From: an uncultured Bacillota bacterium
GTDB taxonomy: Bacteria; Bacillota; Limnochordia; Limnochordales; ZCTH02-B6
Direction of reading: 5' to 3'
Assembly (NCBI GenBank): GCA_937916565.1
Contig: CALFSR010000140.1
Location: forward strand, 1 to 31,699
DNA length: 31,699 nucleotides
Made by a program: the position numbers and the translations under genes. This document shows, piece by piece, positions 1 to 8,077 of the stretch. Each line of letters starts with the position of its first letter. The stretch's first letter is position 1. A model generated the notes under the pieces. It did no database searches, was not told the origin of the DNA, and saw only the letters and a program-made list of their open reading frames with translations.

Positions 1-683
1 CGCGCCTTCTCATGGATGTGCCCGCCGACGGCCGGACGGTGAGCATCCTGCTTTCTGTCCGGCGGTTCCGCTGCGTCCATCGCCAGGGTCGTCGGCGCCT
101 CTTCGCCGAGCGGTTTCCCCAGCTCGTTCGCTCCTACGCCCGGAGCACAGAACGTTTGGACGCTCTCCTGACCCGCATCGGCGTCTTCCTGGGCGGCGAG
201 GGCGGTGCAAGGCTCTGTGAGGAGTTGTGTGTTCCCGTAAGCCCGGATACGATTCTCCGCCTGCTCTATCGCATGGAGCTCACACCGGCCGGTGAGTTGC
301 GCGTCGTCGGCATCGACGATTGGGCATGGCGGAAAGGACACCAGTATGGGACCATCGTGTGCGATTTGGAGACCGGTCGTACGGTGGACCTGCTACCCGA
401 GGCACGAACCGAGGACCTTGTCCAGTGGTTTACCGCCCACCCGACTGTGGAGGTCGTAAGCCGGGATCGCTCCGGGCTCTACGCCGACGCAGCCGCGCTC
501 GGCGCTCCCCGGGCGATCCAAGTCGCGGATCGATGGCACCTGCTGAAAAACCTCGGCAATGTCGCCGAGCGGGTGTTGGCTGGTATCCGCCTGCCCCGCA
601 TCGTGAAGCTGTTGAAACGGCAGATGTATGGGCGAGCCGGTATAGAACTCCTGAGGAAGCGGTTCCTCGCCTTGCAATCGTGA
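1..683 (+). pseudogene. ISL3-family transposase remnant, left-truncated by the window and internally deleted
   Basis: The reading frame is open to the left edge, so the real start and the N-terminal zinc-finger region lie outside the window. The visible part runs through the ISL3 signatures VRRFRC (about residues 15-20 from the ATG at 12), GIDDWAWRKG, the RDRSGLYADA segment and VADRWHLLKNL. In this family about 200 more residues of DDE domain should follow WHLLKNL. Here only about 20 residues separate it from KLLKRQMYGRAG..LLRKR, which resembles the extreme C-terminal tail of full-length ISL3 transposases, followed by a stop at 681-683. I read this as an in-frame internal deletion that removes part of the catalytic core, so the protein should be inactive. 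The family call is confident; the deletion interpretation comes from remembered family architecture. It sits at the outer border of the sugar and phosphonate genes. Confidence 0.8.
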
Positions 684-1135
684 AAGGCGAGGGCCTCGCT
701 TCACCGCACCGACAGCTCCTGAGCACCGAATTTGCGGGAGAGCCAGCTTATCGCCGCCGCTTACAGGCATGATACCATCCCTCCTGGCCTCTGCCGACAA
801 TAGCCCAATGAGGAGGAGCGGGGCGAACCTGCTTCCGTTTCTGCACTGCCAAACTTAGCTCCCACTCCCGCAACAGTCCTTCTTCCCGCTCAATGGGGTC
901 AACGGCCGACAACCTCGCGTAAACCAGCGGCTGCGGGAATCTCGTTCTCCCATTTTGCAGGCAACAGGCCGGTTGATAGCGTACTTGGCACAAGCCGATA
1001 CCAGGTCCACAACCCAGGGAGCAGGTCACACCCCATCGGCGTCGAACCGTTACGCGTCATTAACGCGGGCAAAACACATGTGGCGGGCTAGGCCGAGCGC
1101 TCCGGCTCGTTCCTTTTCTGTAGGTGCCCCGTAGC
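684..1135. other. Non-coding stretch between transposase remnant and the first sugar gene
   Basis: No convincing gene was found. A 93-codon frame on the minus strand (748-1029, GTG start) is rich in Cys, Arg and Pro, lacks a clear ribosome binding site and matches nothing I recognise. A bulged inverted repeat (GTGAA..GCGAG / CTCGCTTCAC) lies at about 680-706, just after the transposase stop. A short GC hairpin at about 1092-1108 is followed by a T-rich stretch and could be a weak terminator. I could not identify an IS inverted terminal repeat or a target duplication. Confidence 0.5.
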
Positions 1136-1152
1136 AGGAGGGTCGGACGAGG

Positions 1153-2817
1153 GTGGTATCGTCCGAACGGGTTCGCGTAGTCCTGCAAGCGCGCATTTCC
1201 TCGTCGCGCCTGCCGGGTAAAGTCTTGTTACCGATCTCGGGCTTCCCGGCGGTCGCGCTCGCGGCCTTGCGCGTCATCCGTGCCGGGTATGACTTCGTCG
1301 TCGCCACGTCGGACGATCCATCCGACGACGAGCTGGTCCTAACCTTGGAGAAATACAACCTCCGGTACATGCGTGGGCCGCTAGGTGACGTCCTCGGGCG
1401 TTTCGTCATGGCGACCGCGGATCTGCCGGATGAGGCCGTCGTGGTCCGACTTACCTCGGACAACGTGTTCCCCGACGGCGATTTTGTCGCGGGCTTGATT
1501 GACCACTTTCTCACCACCGGAGCCCACCACGCCGGCGGCTCATCCGACCTGCCTTACGGTTTGAGCGCTGAAGCGTTCCGCGTCCGCACGCTGCGGGAGG
1601 CCGCCGCCAACACCTCGGCGCCGTATGATCGAGAGCATGTCACGCCGTGGATCAAACGAACGTATGGTTCTGCTGCTTATCGCCCACCCGGAATGCGACG
1701 GAGCCTCGGGCACCTGCGCTGCACGATTGACACCTACCAGGACTATGAACGCGTCCTGCGGGTCTTTCACGCCCTTCCGCCGGATCTTGACCCGGTCAGT
1801 GCGCCATGGCAACTGCTCGTCGATATCCTAGCAGCGTTACCCGACTCGCCCCGCTTCCGCATCCCGTCTAGGAAGGTGAACGGCCAAAGCCACGGCAGCA
1901 TGGTTCTGGGCACCGCACAACTGGGTATGCCCTACGGAATCGCCAATGTGACGGGACCGCCTTCGATGAGTGAGGCGGCTGAGATGATCGTTACCGCTGC
2001 CCGCCACGGCGTCACCCACCTGGACACGGCGCGGGCATACGGCCGGAGCGAATCGGTCATCGGTTCCGTGCTACGTCGCAACCCCGAGCTGGGCATGACC
2101 GTCGTGACGAAGCTCGACCCCCTCGAGGGTATCTCTGAGGATACGCCCAAGCAGGCCCTGCGTGGGCTGGTCGACGCGAGCGTCTTCCGGTCCTGCCGGG
2201 AGCTGCAGCTTCAGCATTTGCCCGTCGTGCTCATTCATCGGGCCGTGCACCGAACCGGCTTCGACGGTGCCGTGTGGGAGCGCCTTCGCGAGCTGCAGTC
2301 GGAAGGCGTCATCGGCGCCCTCGGCGTTTCCGTGGAGACCCCGGAGGAAGCCTTGGAGGCGCTGGGCGATCCCACGGTTTCACACATCCAGTTGCCCCTC
2401 AACGTCCTTGATCGGCGGTGGCACGCGGCCGGCGTGCCCGAAGCAGCGTCGAGGCGACCGGACGTCGTCGTGCATGCCCGCAGCGCCTTCCTGCAAGGCT
2501 TGCTGCTGCTCGACCGGCCGGACGCATGGCCGAGCATTCCCGGTGTGAATCCCACCGACGTAATGGAGAGGCTTCACGCGCTCGCCAGAGAACTGGACCG
2601 CGAGAGCGTAGCCGACCTTTGCTTGGCCTACGTGCGCGGGCAAAGTTGGGTGCATGGTGTGGTCGTAGGAGCCGAGAGGCTGGAGCAGCTGCGAGCGAAC
2701 TTGAAGTACTTCACCACGCCTGCCCTGACCGCCGACGAGCTTCGCTTTGTCGAGCAACGCCTGGGGACATTCCCTGAGGACCTGGTAAGGCCGGCAGCCT
2801 GGAGGAAGTACCAATGA
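1153..2817 (+). CDS. SpsF-like cytidylyltransferase fused to aldo-keto reductase
   Basis: A two-domain protein of 554 residues. Residues 6-235 are an SpsF-type nucleotidyltransferase with the loop QARISSSRLPGKVL at 12-25 and RLTSDN at 99-104. This family is found in spore-coat polysaccharide and nonulosonic-acid clusters and is thought to activate a sugar with CMP. Residues 249 to about 545 are an aldo-keto reductase beginning VLGTAQLGMPYG. Its catalytic tetrad is visible as D291, Y296, K320 and H362. The GTG start is set by AGGAGGG at 1136-1142, ten bases upstream. The stop overlaps the next gene by 4 bp. Since no standalone pseF is visible, the first domain could be the CMP-pseudaminate (or related) synthetase; that role is inferred. 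The AKR substrate is unknown, probably a sugar intermediate. Such fusions occur in other bacteria, so this is unlikely to be an assembly error. Confidence 0.85.
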   Translation: MVSSERVRVVLQARISSSRLPGKVLLPISGFPAVALAALRVIRAGYDFVVATSDDPSDDELVLTLEKYNLRYMRGPLGDVLGRFVMATADLPDEAVVVRLTSDNVFPDGDFVAGLIDHFLTTGAHHAGGSSDLPYGLSAEAFRVRTLREAAANTSAPYDREHVTPWIKRTYGSAAYRPPGMRRSLGHLRCTIDTYQDYERVLRVFHALPPDLDPVSAPWQLLVDILAALPDSPRFRIPSRKVNGQSHGSMVLGTAQLGMPYGIANVTGPPSMSEAAEMIVTAARHGVTHLDTARAYGRSESVIGSVLRRNPELGMTVVTKLDPLEGISEDTPKQALRGLVDASVFRSCRELQLQHLPVVLIHRAVHRTGFDGAVWERLRELQSEGVIGALGVSVETPEEALEALGDPTVSHIQLPLNVLDRRWHAAGVPEAASRRPDVVVHARSAFLQGLLLLDRPDAWPSIPGVNPTDVMERLHALARELDRESVADLCLAYVRGQSWVHGVVVGAERLEQLRANLKYFTTPALTADELRFVEQRLGTFPEDLVRPAAWRKYQ

Positions 2818-3638
2818 CGCAAGCCCCCAAAGACACCCCGGTCATGGAGCTGTTCCGGCTGGACGGCAAGGTCGCTTGGGTGGCGGGCGCAGCCGGGCAT
2901 CTCGGCCCCGCGATCTCTTTCGCCCTGGCGGAAGCCGGAGCGACCGTCGTGCTGAGCGGGCGCAATGAGGAAAGGCTGCGAGGCCTGGCCGAGCAGTTGC
3001 TACGGAGCGGCTACACTGCCGAGTATATCGCCTTGGACGTCACGAACGACCAGATGGTGGATGCCGCAGCCAAGCGCATCGCGGAGCGCCACGACGCGCT
3101 CCATGTGCTGGTGAACAACGCCTACAGCGGCTCCGGCGGCAACTTGCTCTCCTCCGCCAGCGGCGAGTTCCTGGAGGCCTACGACGTTGCCGTGGCAGGT
3201 GCGTTCCGGACCATTCGCGCGGCATATCCCCTGATGGTCAAGGCGGCGCGACAGGGCGGGAATCCGTCCATCATCAACATCGCCACGATGTATGCCCATG
3301 TGAGCCCGGACCCGCGGATTTATCCAAATCCCCCGATGACGAACCCGCCGTTTTACGGCGCGGCCAAGGCCGGCCTGGTCCAGCTCACGCGCTACGCCGC
3401 CGTGCAGCTGGCGCCGGACGGGATTCGCGTTAATGTCATCAGCCCCGGCCCCTTCCCTCGTCCCGAGGTTCGAGAAACCGCGCCGGAGATGTATACCAGT
3501 ATCTGTGCCAGGACGCCCATGGGCCGAGTAGGACAGCCGGAGGAACTTAAGGGCGCTATCGTCTTTCTGGCTTCCAACGCCTCCACCTACGTCACGGGGG
3601 TAAACTTGGCGGTGGACGGCGGCTGGACCGCGTGGTAG
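2814..3638 (+). CDS. Short-chain dehydrogenase/reductase, probably acting on a sugar intermediate
   Basis: A classical SDR of 274 residues: nucleotide-binding glycine loop GAAGHLG at 25-31, NNA at 101-103, and the catalytic pair Y181/K185 in YGAAK. The position usually held by the catalytic Ser of the NIAS/NISS motif reads NIATMY here (Thr near 158). A loop SPDPRIYPNPP precedes the YxxxK motif; I recall this arrangement from SDRs in surface-polysaccharide and nonulosonic-acid clusters. The ATG at 2814 overlaps the upstream TGA as ATGA, with GGAGGAAG at 2801-2808 inside the preceding gene, so the two products are translationally coupled and probably serve one pathway. The oxidised or reduced sugar cannot be told from sequence. 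The gene ends 39 bp before the convergent alcohol dehydrogenase gene. Confidence 0.85.
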   Translation: MTQAPKDTPVMELFRLDGKVAWVAGAAGHLGPAISFALAEAGATVVLSGRNEERLRGLAEQLLRSGYTAEYIALDVTNDQMVDAAAKRIAERHDALHVLVNNAYSGSGGNLLSSASGEFLEAYDVAVAGAFRTIRAAYPLMVKAARQGGNPSIINIATMYAHVSPDPRIYPNPPMTNPPFYGAAKAGLVQLTRYAAVQLAPDGIRVNVISPGPFPRPEVRETAPEMYTSICARTPMGRVGQPEELKGAIVFLASNASTYVTGVNLAVDGGWTAW

Positions 3639-3677
3639 CACGGAAGCGGGTAAAGCGCGGAACGCCATCCTCAGGTG

Positions 3678-4829
3678 TCACCAACGCAGCGCCTCAGCAA
3701 GTATCGCCTTGATCGCGTGCTCGTCCACAGGGCGAAGATTGTTGGACGCGCGGTTGGGCGTAAACATCTCCCCCACCAGCGTGAATGGTGCATCCAGGGA
3801 CGGCACGTATTGCCGGACGAGTTCCGGGACCCCAAGTCGCTGCAGCAACGCCTTGAGCGCCCCGGCCAGGTCCTCCGCCCGGCCAAATCCCAGTGCCTCG
3901 GCTAAAACCCGCAGCCGCCCGTCGTCGGCATCCAGATTAAAGGAAAGGATAGCCGGCAAAGTGAAGCCGCAGGCAAGCCCGTGGGGCATTCCATAGTGCA
4001 GCGTCAGCGGATAGGACATCGAATGGGCGATGGCCGTACGGGTGTGGCTGATGGCCAACCCGGACAGCAGGCTGGCATAGGCCATCTTGGTGCGCAGGTC
4101 CTGGTCGTCGAGCGTATCTGCCAAGGGGCCAATCGCTGGCAAGGCATTCCGCAGTGCCTCGGTGGCAAACAGCGTCGTGATGGGGATAGCGTTACGGTTC
4201 CAGACGGCTTCGAGGGCCTGAGAAATCGCGTCCAAGCCGGTGGCGATGGTCGTCTCCCGCGGCACGCTCAAGGTCAGCATGGGATCGACGATCGCGGCTT
4301 CGGCGTAGAGGAGCGGCCCCGCCAGCGAGTGTTTCTTCTTGGCCGCGCCGTCCCACACGGTCGCAAACGGGGTGACCTCGCTGCCCGTCCCGGCCGTGGT
4401 CGGCACAGCCAGCAGAGGAATCCCCTGTCCCGCAAGACCCGACGCCCCGCTCTCCAGGTACGACCGCAAGTCGAACCCGTGATCCTTTTGGCCCAGCGTC
4501 GCGCTCAACACCTTGCCGGTGTCGATCACGCTGCCGCCCCCGACCGCGACGATGACCTCAACCGGCAACCGGGCCAGCGCTTGCGCCCGGGCCTCAAGGT
4601 CGCTCAACTCCGGATTCGCCGGCACATCGTCCATGACCCGAACGACCGCCGGCTCAAGCATCTGCACCAGCTGCCGGGTGATGCCCCGGCGCGTGAATCC
4701 CGGCGTCGTCAGCAGGAGCACCTTCCGGCCTGCGACCAATGTGGGCAGCTTCGCGAAGGTCCCGCTGCCAAAGATGAGTCGCACCGGATGATGAAACGCC
4801 CACGGTGCTTGCTGGTACGGCCAATCCAT
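3678..4829 (-). CDS. Iron-type alcohol dehydrogenase, probable phosphonoacetaldehyde reductase
   Basis: A group III (iron-type) alcohol dehydrogenase of 383 residues with GGGSVID at 97-103 and the C-terminal metal-site region AIAHSMSYP..HYGMPHG (H269, H279, H283). D200 of the first metal-ligand motif is present, but the usual following His is Gln (GLDAISQALEA, Q204). Last gene of the phosphonate run, 39-42 bp after phosphonopyruvate decarboxylase, it fits the FomC/PhpC role: reduction of phosphonoacetaldehyde to 2-hydroxyethylphosphonate with NAD(P)H. GTG at 4832 and ATG at 4829 are both possible; GAGGTGA about seven bases before the ATG favours 4829. The reaction is assigned from neighbours. 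On sequence alone this would be a generic Fe-ADH. Confidence 0.85.
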   Translation of the reverse strand: MDWPYQQAPWAFHHPVRLIFGSGTFAKLPTLVAGRKVLLLTTPGFTRRGITRQLVQMLEPAVVRVMDDVPANPELSDLEARAQALARLPVEVIVAVGGGSVIDTGKVLSATLGQKDHGFDLRSYLESGASGLAGQGIPLLAVPTTAGTGSEVTPFATVWDGAAKKKHSLAGPLLYAEAAIVDPMLTLSVPRETTIATGLDAISQALEAVWNRNAIPITTLFATEALRNALPAIGPLADTLDDQDLRTKMAYASLLSGLAISHTRTAIAHSMSYPLTLHYGMPHGLACGFTLPAILSFNLDADDGRLRVLAEALGFGRAEDLAGALKALLQRLGVPELVRQYVPSLDAPFTLVGEMFTPNRASNNLRPVDEHAIKAILAEALRW

Positions 4830-4871
4830 CACGATTTCACCTCAAGACGCCGGTTTCGCCAGGCCCTCGAC

Positions 4872-5996
4872 CTACCCGAGGAGCTGGGCCATCAAGGCCT
4901 GCTTGTTCTCGACGGGGGTCGTCTTGGGGCGGCCGAGGTCCGCCCGGGCGCCCCGGCGCACTTTGACCCACACAAGCGACGGCCCTGCGGTTCCCTTGAG
5001 CTCCGTCACGGCCTGCCGCAGTTCCGCCTCGCCCGCGGCCTCGCGCGCGTGCTTGTACCCCACGGCGTCGGCCAGCCGGGCAAAGTGCACGTTGGGGCTG
5101 GCCGTCGGCTGGCCCCCCACCGAGTCGTGGGCCGCGTTGTCCAAGATGATGTGCACAAAATTTGGCGGCGCCACCTGCCCCACGATGGCCATGTTCCCCG
5201 TGTGCATGATGGCCGCGCCGTCCCCATCCAAGCAGACGACCCGCCGTTCGGGCCGGCGGCACGCGATCCCGAGGGCGATCTGCGAAGCATGCCCCATGGA
5301 GCCGACGACGAGGAAATCGCGCGCATGGCCGGCGCCTTGGGCGTCCCGGATCTCGTACAGTTCCCGCGACGTCATGCCGGTCGTGGACACTACCACGTCG
5401 CTCTCATCGAGCGCCTCCACGATGACGCGGATCGCCTCTTCCCTCGTCAAACTCCCGCGCTCGGCGTCCTGCCGGGCCAACGGGTACGGCCTAAAGGTGC
5501 CTTTCCGCACCACCAAGGCCACCGGGCGCTGCTCGGCCTTCATGGTCGCAAGCAGTTGGCCGACCAGCGGTTTCCAGTCGGACCCGGCGTCGAGAACCAC
5601 ATGGGGGATCTCCATGGCATCGAGCAGCGCCAGGGTAACACGGCCCTGCTTGACGTGTTGAGGCTCGTCATGCACGCCCGGCTCACCCCGCCAACCGATC
5701 ATGAGCAGCATGGGGATGCTGTAGACGTCCGCGTCGGCCAACGACAAAAGCGGGTTCACCGCGTTGCCCAAGCCCGAGTTTTGCATGTACACCAGCGCAT
5801 ACTCGCCGGTGGCCAAATGGTGCCCGGCGGCCAGCGCCACCGCGCCGCCTTCGTTGGCCGCGATGACGTGCCGCTCGCCCGGGACATGGTCCGTCACGTA
5901 CGCGCTGAAGCTGCTCAACAGCGAGTCCGGCACGCCCGTGACAAAGGAAACGCCCTCGTCACGCAAGTGCTCAAGAAGCTCTTCCGGGGCGATCAT
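4872..5996 (-). CDS. Phosphonopyruvate decarboxylase
   Basis: A thiamine-diphosphate enzyme of 374 residues. The N-terminal pyrimidine-binding part contains GVPDSLLSSF at 21-30 and the conserved Glu (E49) in AANEGGAVALAAG, followed by NSGLGNAVNPL. The C-terminal pyrophosphate-binding part carries the Mg/TPP motif GDG at 258-260 with Asn near 287. It decarboxylates phosphonopyruvate to phosphonoacetaldehyde, the irreversible step that pulls the unfavourable PEP mutase equilibrium toward C-P bond products. The start lies 4 bp after the PEP mutase stop, with GGGAGGGG in the end of that gene as ribosome binding site, so the two are coupled. Length and motifs are typical for Ppd/Fom2/AepY-type enzymes. 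Confidence 0.93.
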   Translation of the reverse strand: MIAPEELLEHLRDEGVSFVTGVPDSLLSSFSAYVTDHVPGERHVIAANEGGAVALAAGHHLATGEYALVYMQNSGLGNAVNPLLSLADADVYSIPMLLMIGWRGEPGVHDEPQHVKQGRVTLALLDAMEIPHVVLDAGSDWKPLVGQLLATMKAEQRPVALVVRKGTFRPYPLARQDAERGSLTREEAIRVIVEALDESDVVVSTTGMTSRELYEIRDAQGAGHARDFLVVGSMGHASQIALGIACRRPERRVVCLDGDGAAIMHTGNMAIVGQVAPPNFVHIILDNAAHDSVGGQPTASPNVHFARLADAVGYKHAREAAGEAELRQAVTELKGTAGPSLVWVKVRRGARADLGRPKTTPVENKQALMAQLLG

Positions 5997-6000
5997 GCTC

Positions 6001-7314
6001 TCATGCCCCTCCCGGGATCAGTCGCAGGATGTCCTTGATCGGCATGACCTGGTCATCGACGACGCTGGAGGTGCCGTGCTGCAGGATGGCTTCCGCCGTC
6101 CGCACCATGGCGGGCACGGCCGCCCGCAGCAGGTGATTGGCGTAGATGACGATGTTGACGCCGACGTCTCTCAGCTGCTGCTCCACGACGTGATTGTAGC
6201 TGGTCGGAACAGCCACGAGCGGGCCCCGTAGAGCAAGCTTTTGATACTGCCGGCAGAACTCAAAGACGTCCTTCTCGTCACTGCTAGCGGAGTGGATCAT
6301 GATCCCGTCGGCTCCGGCCGCGAGGTACGCCTCGGCCCGCTCCAAGGCGTCCTTCACGTCCTTGCCCAGGACGAGGCTCTCAACCCGGGCGATGATCATG
6401 AACTCTTCCGTCAACTGGGCCTTCTTGCCCGCGGAGATCTTGGCGCAGAAACCTTCGATGGAATCCTGCGTCTGCGGCACCTCGGTGCCGAACAAGGAGT
6501 TCTTCTTGAGCCCGACCTTGTCCTCGATGATCACGGCGGAAACGCCCATGCGCTCCAGCGTCTTTACGGTGAACACGAAGTGCTCGGGCCTGCCGCCCGT
6601 GTCGCCGTCGTAAATGATGGGCTTGGTCGTCACTTCCAGCACGTCGTTGAGGGTCTGCATGCGCGAGGTCAGGTCGACCGCCTCGATGTCCGGCTTGCCT
6701 TTGGCGGTGGAATCCGTCAGGCTGCTGGCCCACATGCCGTCGAACTCCTTGCGCATGCCGTTGTCGTTGACAAAGATGTTCTCGACGATAAGACCGGTAA
6801 GCCCGTTGTGCACCTCCATGAAGCGCACCAGGTCCTTGGCCGCCAGGAGCCGGCGGAGCTTGCGGAGCCGGATGTCCGGCGTAGTACCGATCTCCCGCAG
6901 GGCCATGTTGAGCTGGGTCGACGAGATCCCCTGGGTATAGGGCACCTCCACCAGTTCCCCGCCCCACTCGGCCAAGGTTTCGATGACCCGCTGCCGGACG
7001 GAGCTCTGCACCCCCGTCCGCCAGTCGTCGCCGTGCACCACGTAATCCGGCTTGTACTTGCGCAAGTTGGGGACGTAGTCCAAGGTCGTCTGCGGGACGA
7101 CTTGGGAAACCCCCTTGAGGCTCTCGATGACCGCTTTCCGCTGCTCAAAGGTCATGTAGGGCAGCCTCTTGTAGCTGGCGACCGCTTCGTCGGTCAGCAG
7201 TCCGACCATGACCTCTCCCAGTTCCGCAGCTTTCCTAATCACATTCAGGTGGCCCGGGTGGACCAAGTCCGCGCTCATGCCGACGTAGACAAGCTTCTTT
7301 TCGCGCTGAGGCAC
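6001..7314 (-). CDS. PEP mutase with N-terminal cytidylyltransferase domain (Fom1-like)
   Basis: A two-domain protein of 437 residues. Residues 7-140 are a nucleotidyltransferase of the HxGH superfamily: HPGH at 19-22, HGDDW at 94-98 and GISSTQ at 129-134. Residues about 155-430 are phosphoenolpyruvate mutase with the signature EDKVGLKKNS (264-273), which matches the EDKxxxxxNS motif separating the mutase from isocitrate lyase-type lyases. The mutase forms the C-P bond by converting PEP to phosphonopyruvate. The same order of domains occurs in Fom1 of fosfomycin biosynthesis, where the N-terminal domain transfers CMP to 2-hydroxyethylphosphonate. By analogy this protein should both start the pathway and activate its product. 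Substrate and nucleotide of the N-terminal domain are inferred. It is followed within 4 bp by the decarboxylase gene. Confidence 0.93.
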   Translation of the reverse strand: MPQREKKLVYVGMSADLVHPGHLNVIRKAAELGEVMVGLLTDEAVASYKRLPYMTFEQRKAVIESLKGVSQVVPQTTLDYVPNLRKYKPDYVVHGDDWRTGVQSSVRQRVIETLAEWGGELVEVPYTQGISSTQLNMALREIGTTPDIRLRKLRRLLAAKDLVRFMEVHNGLTGLIVENIFVNDNGMRKEFDGMWASSLTDSTAKGKPDIEAVDLTSRMQTLNDVLEVTTKPIIYDGDTGGRPEHFVFTVKTLERMGVSAVIIEDKVGLKKNSLFGTEVPQTQDSIEGFCAKISAGKKAQLTEEFMIIARVESLVLGKDVKDALERAEAYLAAGADGIMIHSASSDEKDVFEFCRQYQKLALRGPLVAVPTSYNHVVEQQLRDVGVNIVIYANHLLRAAVPAMVRTAEAILQHGTSSVVDDQVMPIKDILRLIPGGA

Positions 7315-7384
7315 AGCCTTAACCCCACTTTCGCACCAGCCGATGGTGCAGCGGTTCCCCGCGAGCGCGGGGGCTGGATTCGCC

Positions 7385-8077
7385 CTATAGCTGCAACTGC
7401 AACAAGTCTACAAGAACGTAAAGATCCCGGCCGTGCCATTGGGCCAGGCAGCCGGGACAAGGACCGACGTCTGCCACGAACCGCTCGATGTGCACCGCCC
7501 CCATGCCCAGCTGCCGTGGGCCCTGGAAGTCCTTGGCCACGTCGTTGCCCACGTACAGCGCTTCCTCCGGTGCGAGCCCAAGCTGCTCCAAGGCGAGCGC
7601 GAACGGTTTTACGTGGGGCTTCCAAAACTCCCGGCCCAAGGTGTCGGTGCGGACCGCCACGTGGACCAGGTCCAGCAGGCCAAGGGCCTCGAGCTTCCGC
7701 AGCTGGACCTCTTGATGGCCGTCGGTCACGAGCCCGAGCCTAAGCCCCCGGCGCCGCAGCTCCCCGAGCACCGGGCGGACATCGGGAAACAGTTGAATGG
7801 CCGGCTGGTGCCCACGGTAGACATCCACCAGCACCCGCACAAGCCCCGGGTCCTCCTGCCCCCGCCGGCGCAGGATCTCGTCGAAAATAGCCCCCCGGCC
7901 CCGCTCCGCCAGCAGCTGCAGCATCTCCTCCACGAGCGCTTCCGCCTTCCACCCGAAACGCTCCTGCAGGTGCCGGGCGACGGCGCCAAACCCGCTGCGC
8001 ACGAAAGTGCGTTCATCGTACAGCGTGTCATCGACGTCGAACAGGACGCCCTTAACGTCCGCGGCCGAAAACGGCAT
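7385..8077 (-). CDS. HAD-superfamily hydrolase
   Basis: A 230-residue haloacid dehalogenase-type phosphatase. Motif I is FDVDDTL with nucleophile D14 and D16; motif II is the VTDG segment near residue 117; the lysine of motif III lies near 150 (KPHVKP); motif IV is YVGNDVAKDF. A helical cap between motifs I and II indicates subtype C1. The C-terminus carries a CPGC pair near 207-210. The gene overlaps the upstream ATP-grasp gene by 26 bp, so both are probably translated together. In this run it might remove a phosphate from a sugar or phosphonate intermediate; the substrate cannot be told. It lacks the features I would need to call it phosphonoacetaldehyde hydrolase, and a phosphonatase would undo the pathway. 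Confidence 0.85.
   Translation of the reverse strand: MPFSAADVKGVLFDVDDTLYDERTFVRSGFGAVARHLQERFGWKAEALVEEMLQLLAERGRGAIFDEILRRRGQEDPGLVRVLVDVYRGHQPAIQLFPDVRPVLGELRRRGLRLGLVTDGHQEVQLRKLEALGLLDLVHVAVRTDTLGREFWKPHVKPFALALEQLGLAPEEALYVGNDVAKDFQGPRQLGMGAVHIERFVADVGPCPGCLAQWHGRDLYVLVDLLQLQL

Noticed and set aside
748..1029. 93-codon minus-strand frame after the transposase remnant
   Set aside because: GTG start without a clear ribosome binding site, Cys/Arg/Pro-rich composition and no recognised motif; probably chance in GC-rich DNA.
1092..1108. Short GC hairpin followed by a T-rich stretch before the first sugar gene
   Set aside because: The stem is only about 5 bp; too weak to call a terminator.
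3981..6038. 685-codon open frame on the plus strand opposite the ADH and decarboxylase genes
   Set aside because: It is the antisense of two clear enzyme genes and is rich in Arg, His and Gly; long antisense frames are common at this GC content.
6241..7743. 500-codon plus-strand frame opposite pepM and the HAD gene
   Set aside because: Composition typical of a shadow frame; both opposing genes show catalytic motifs.
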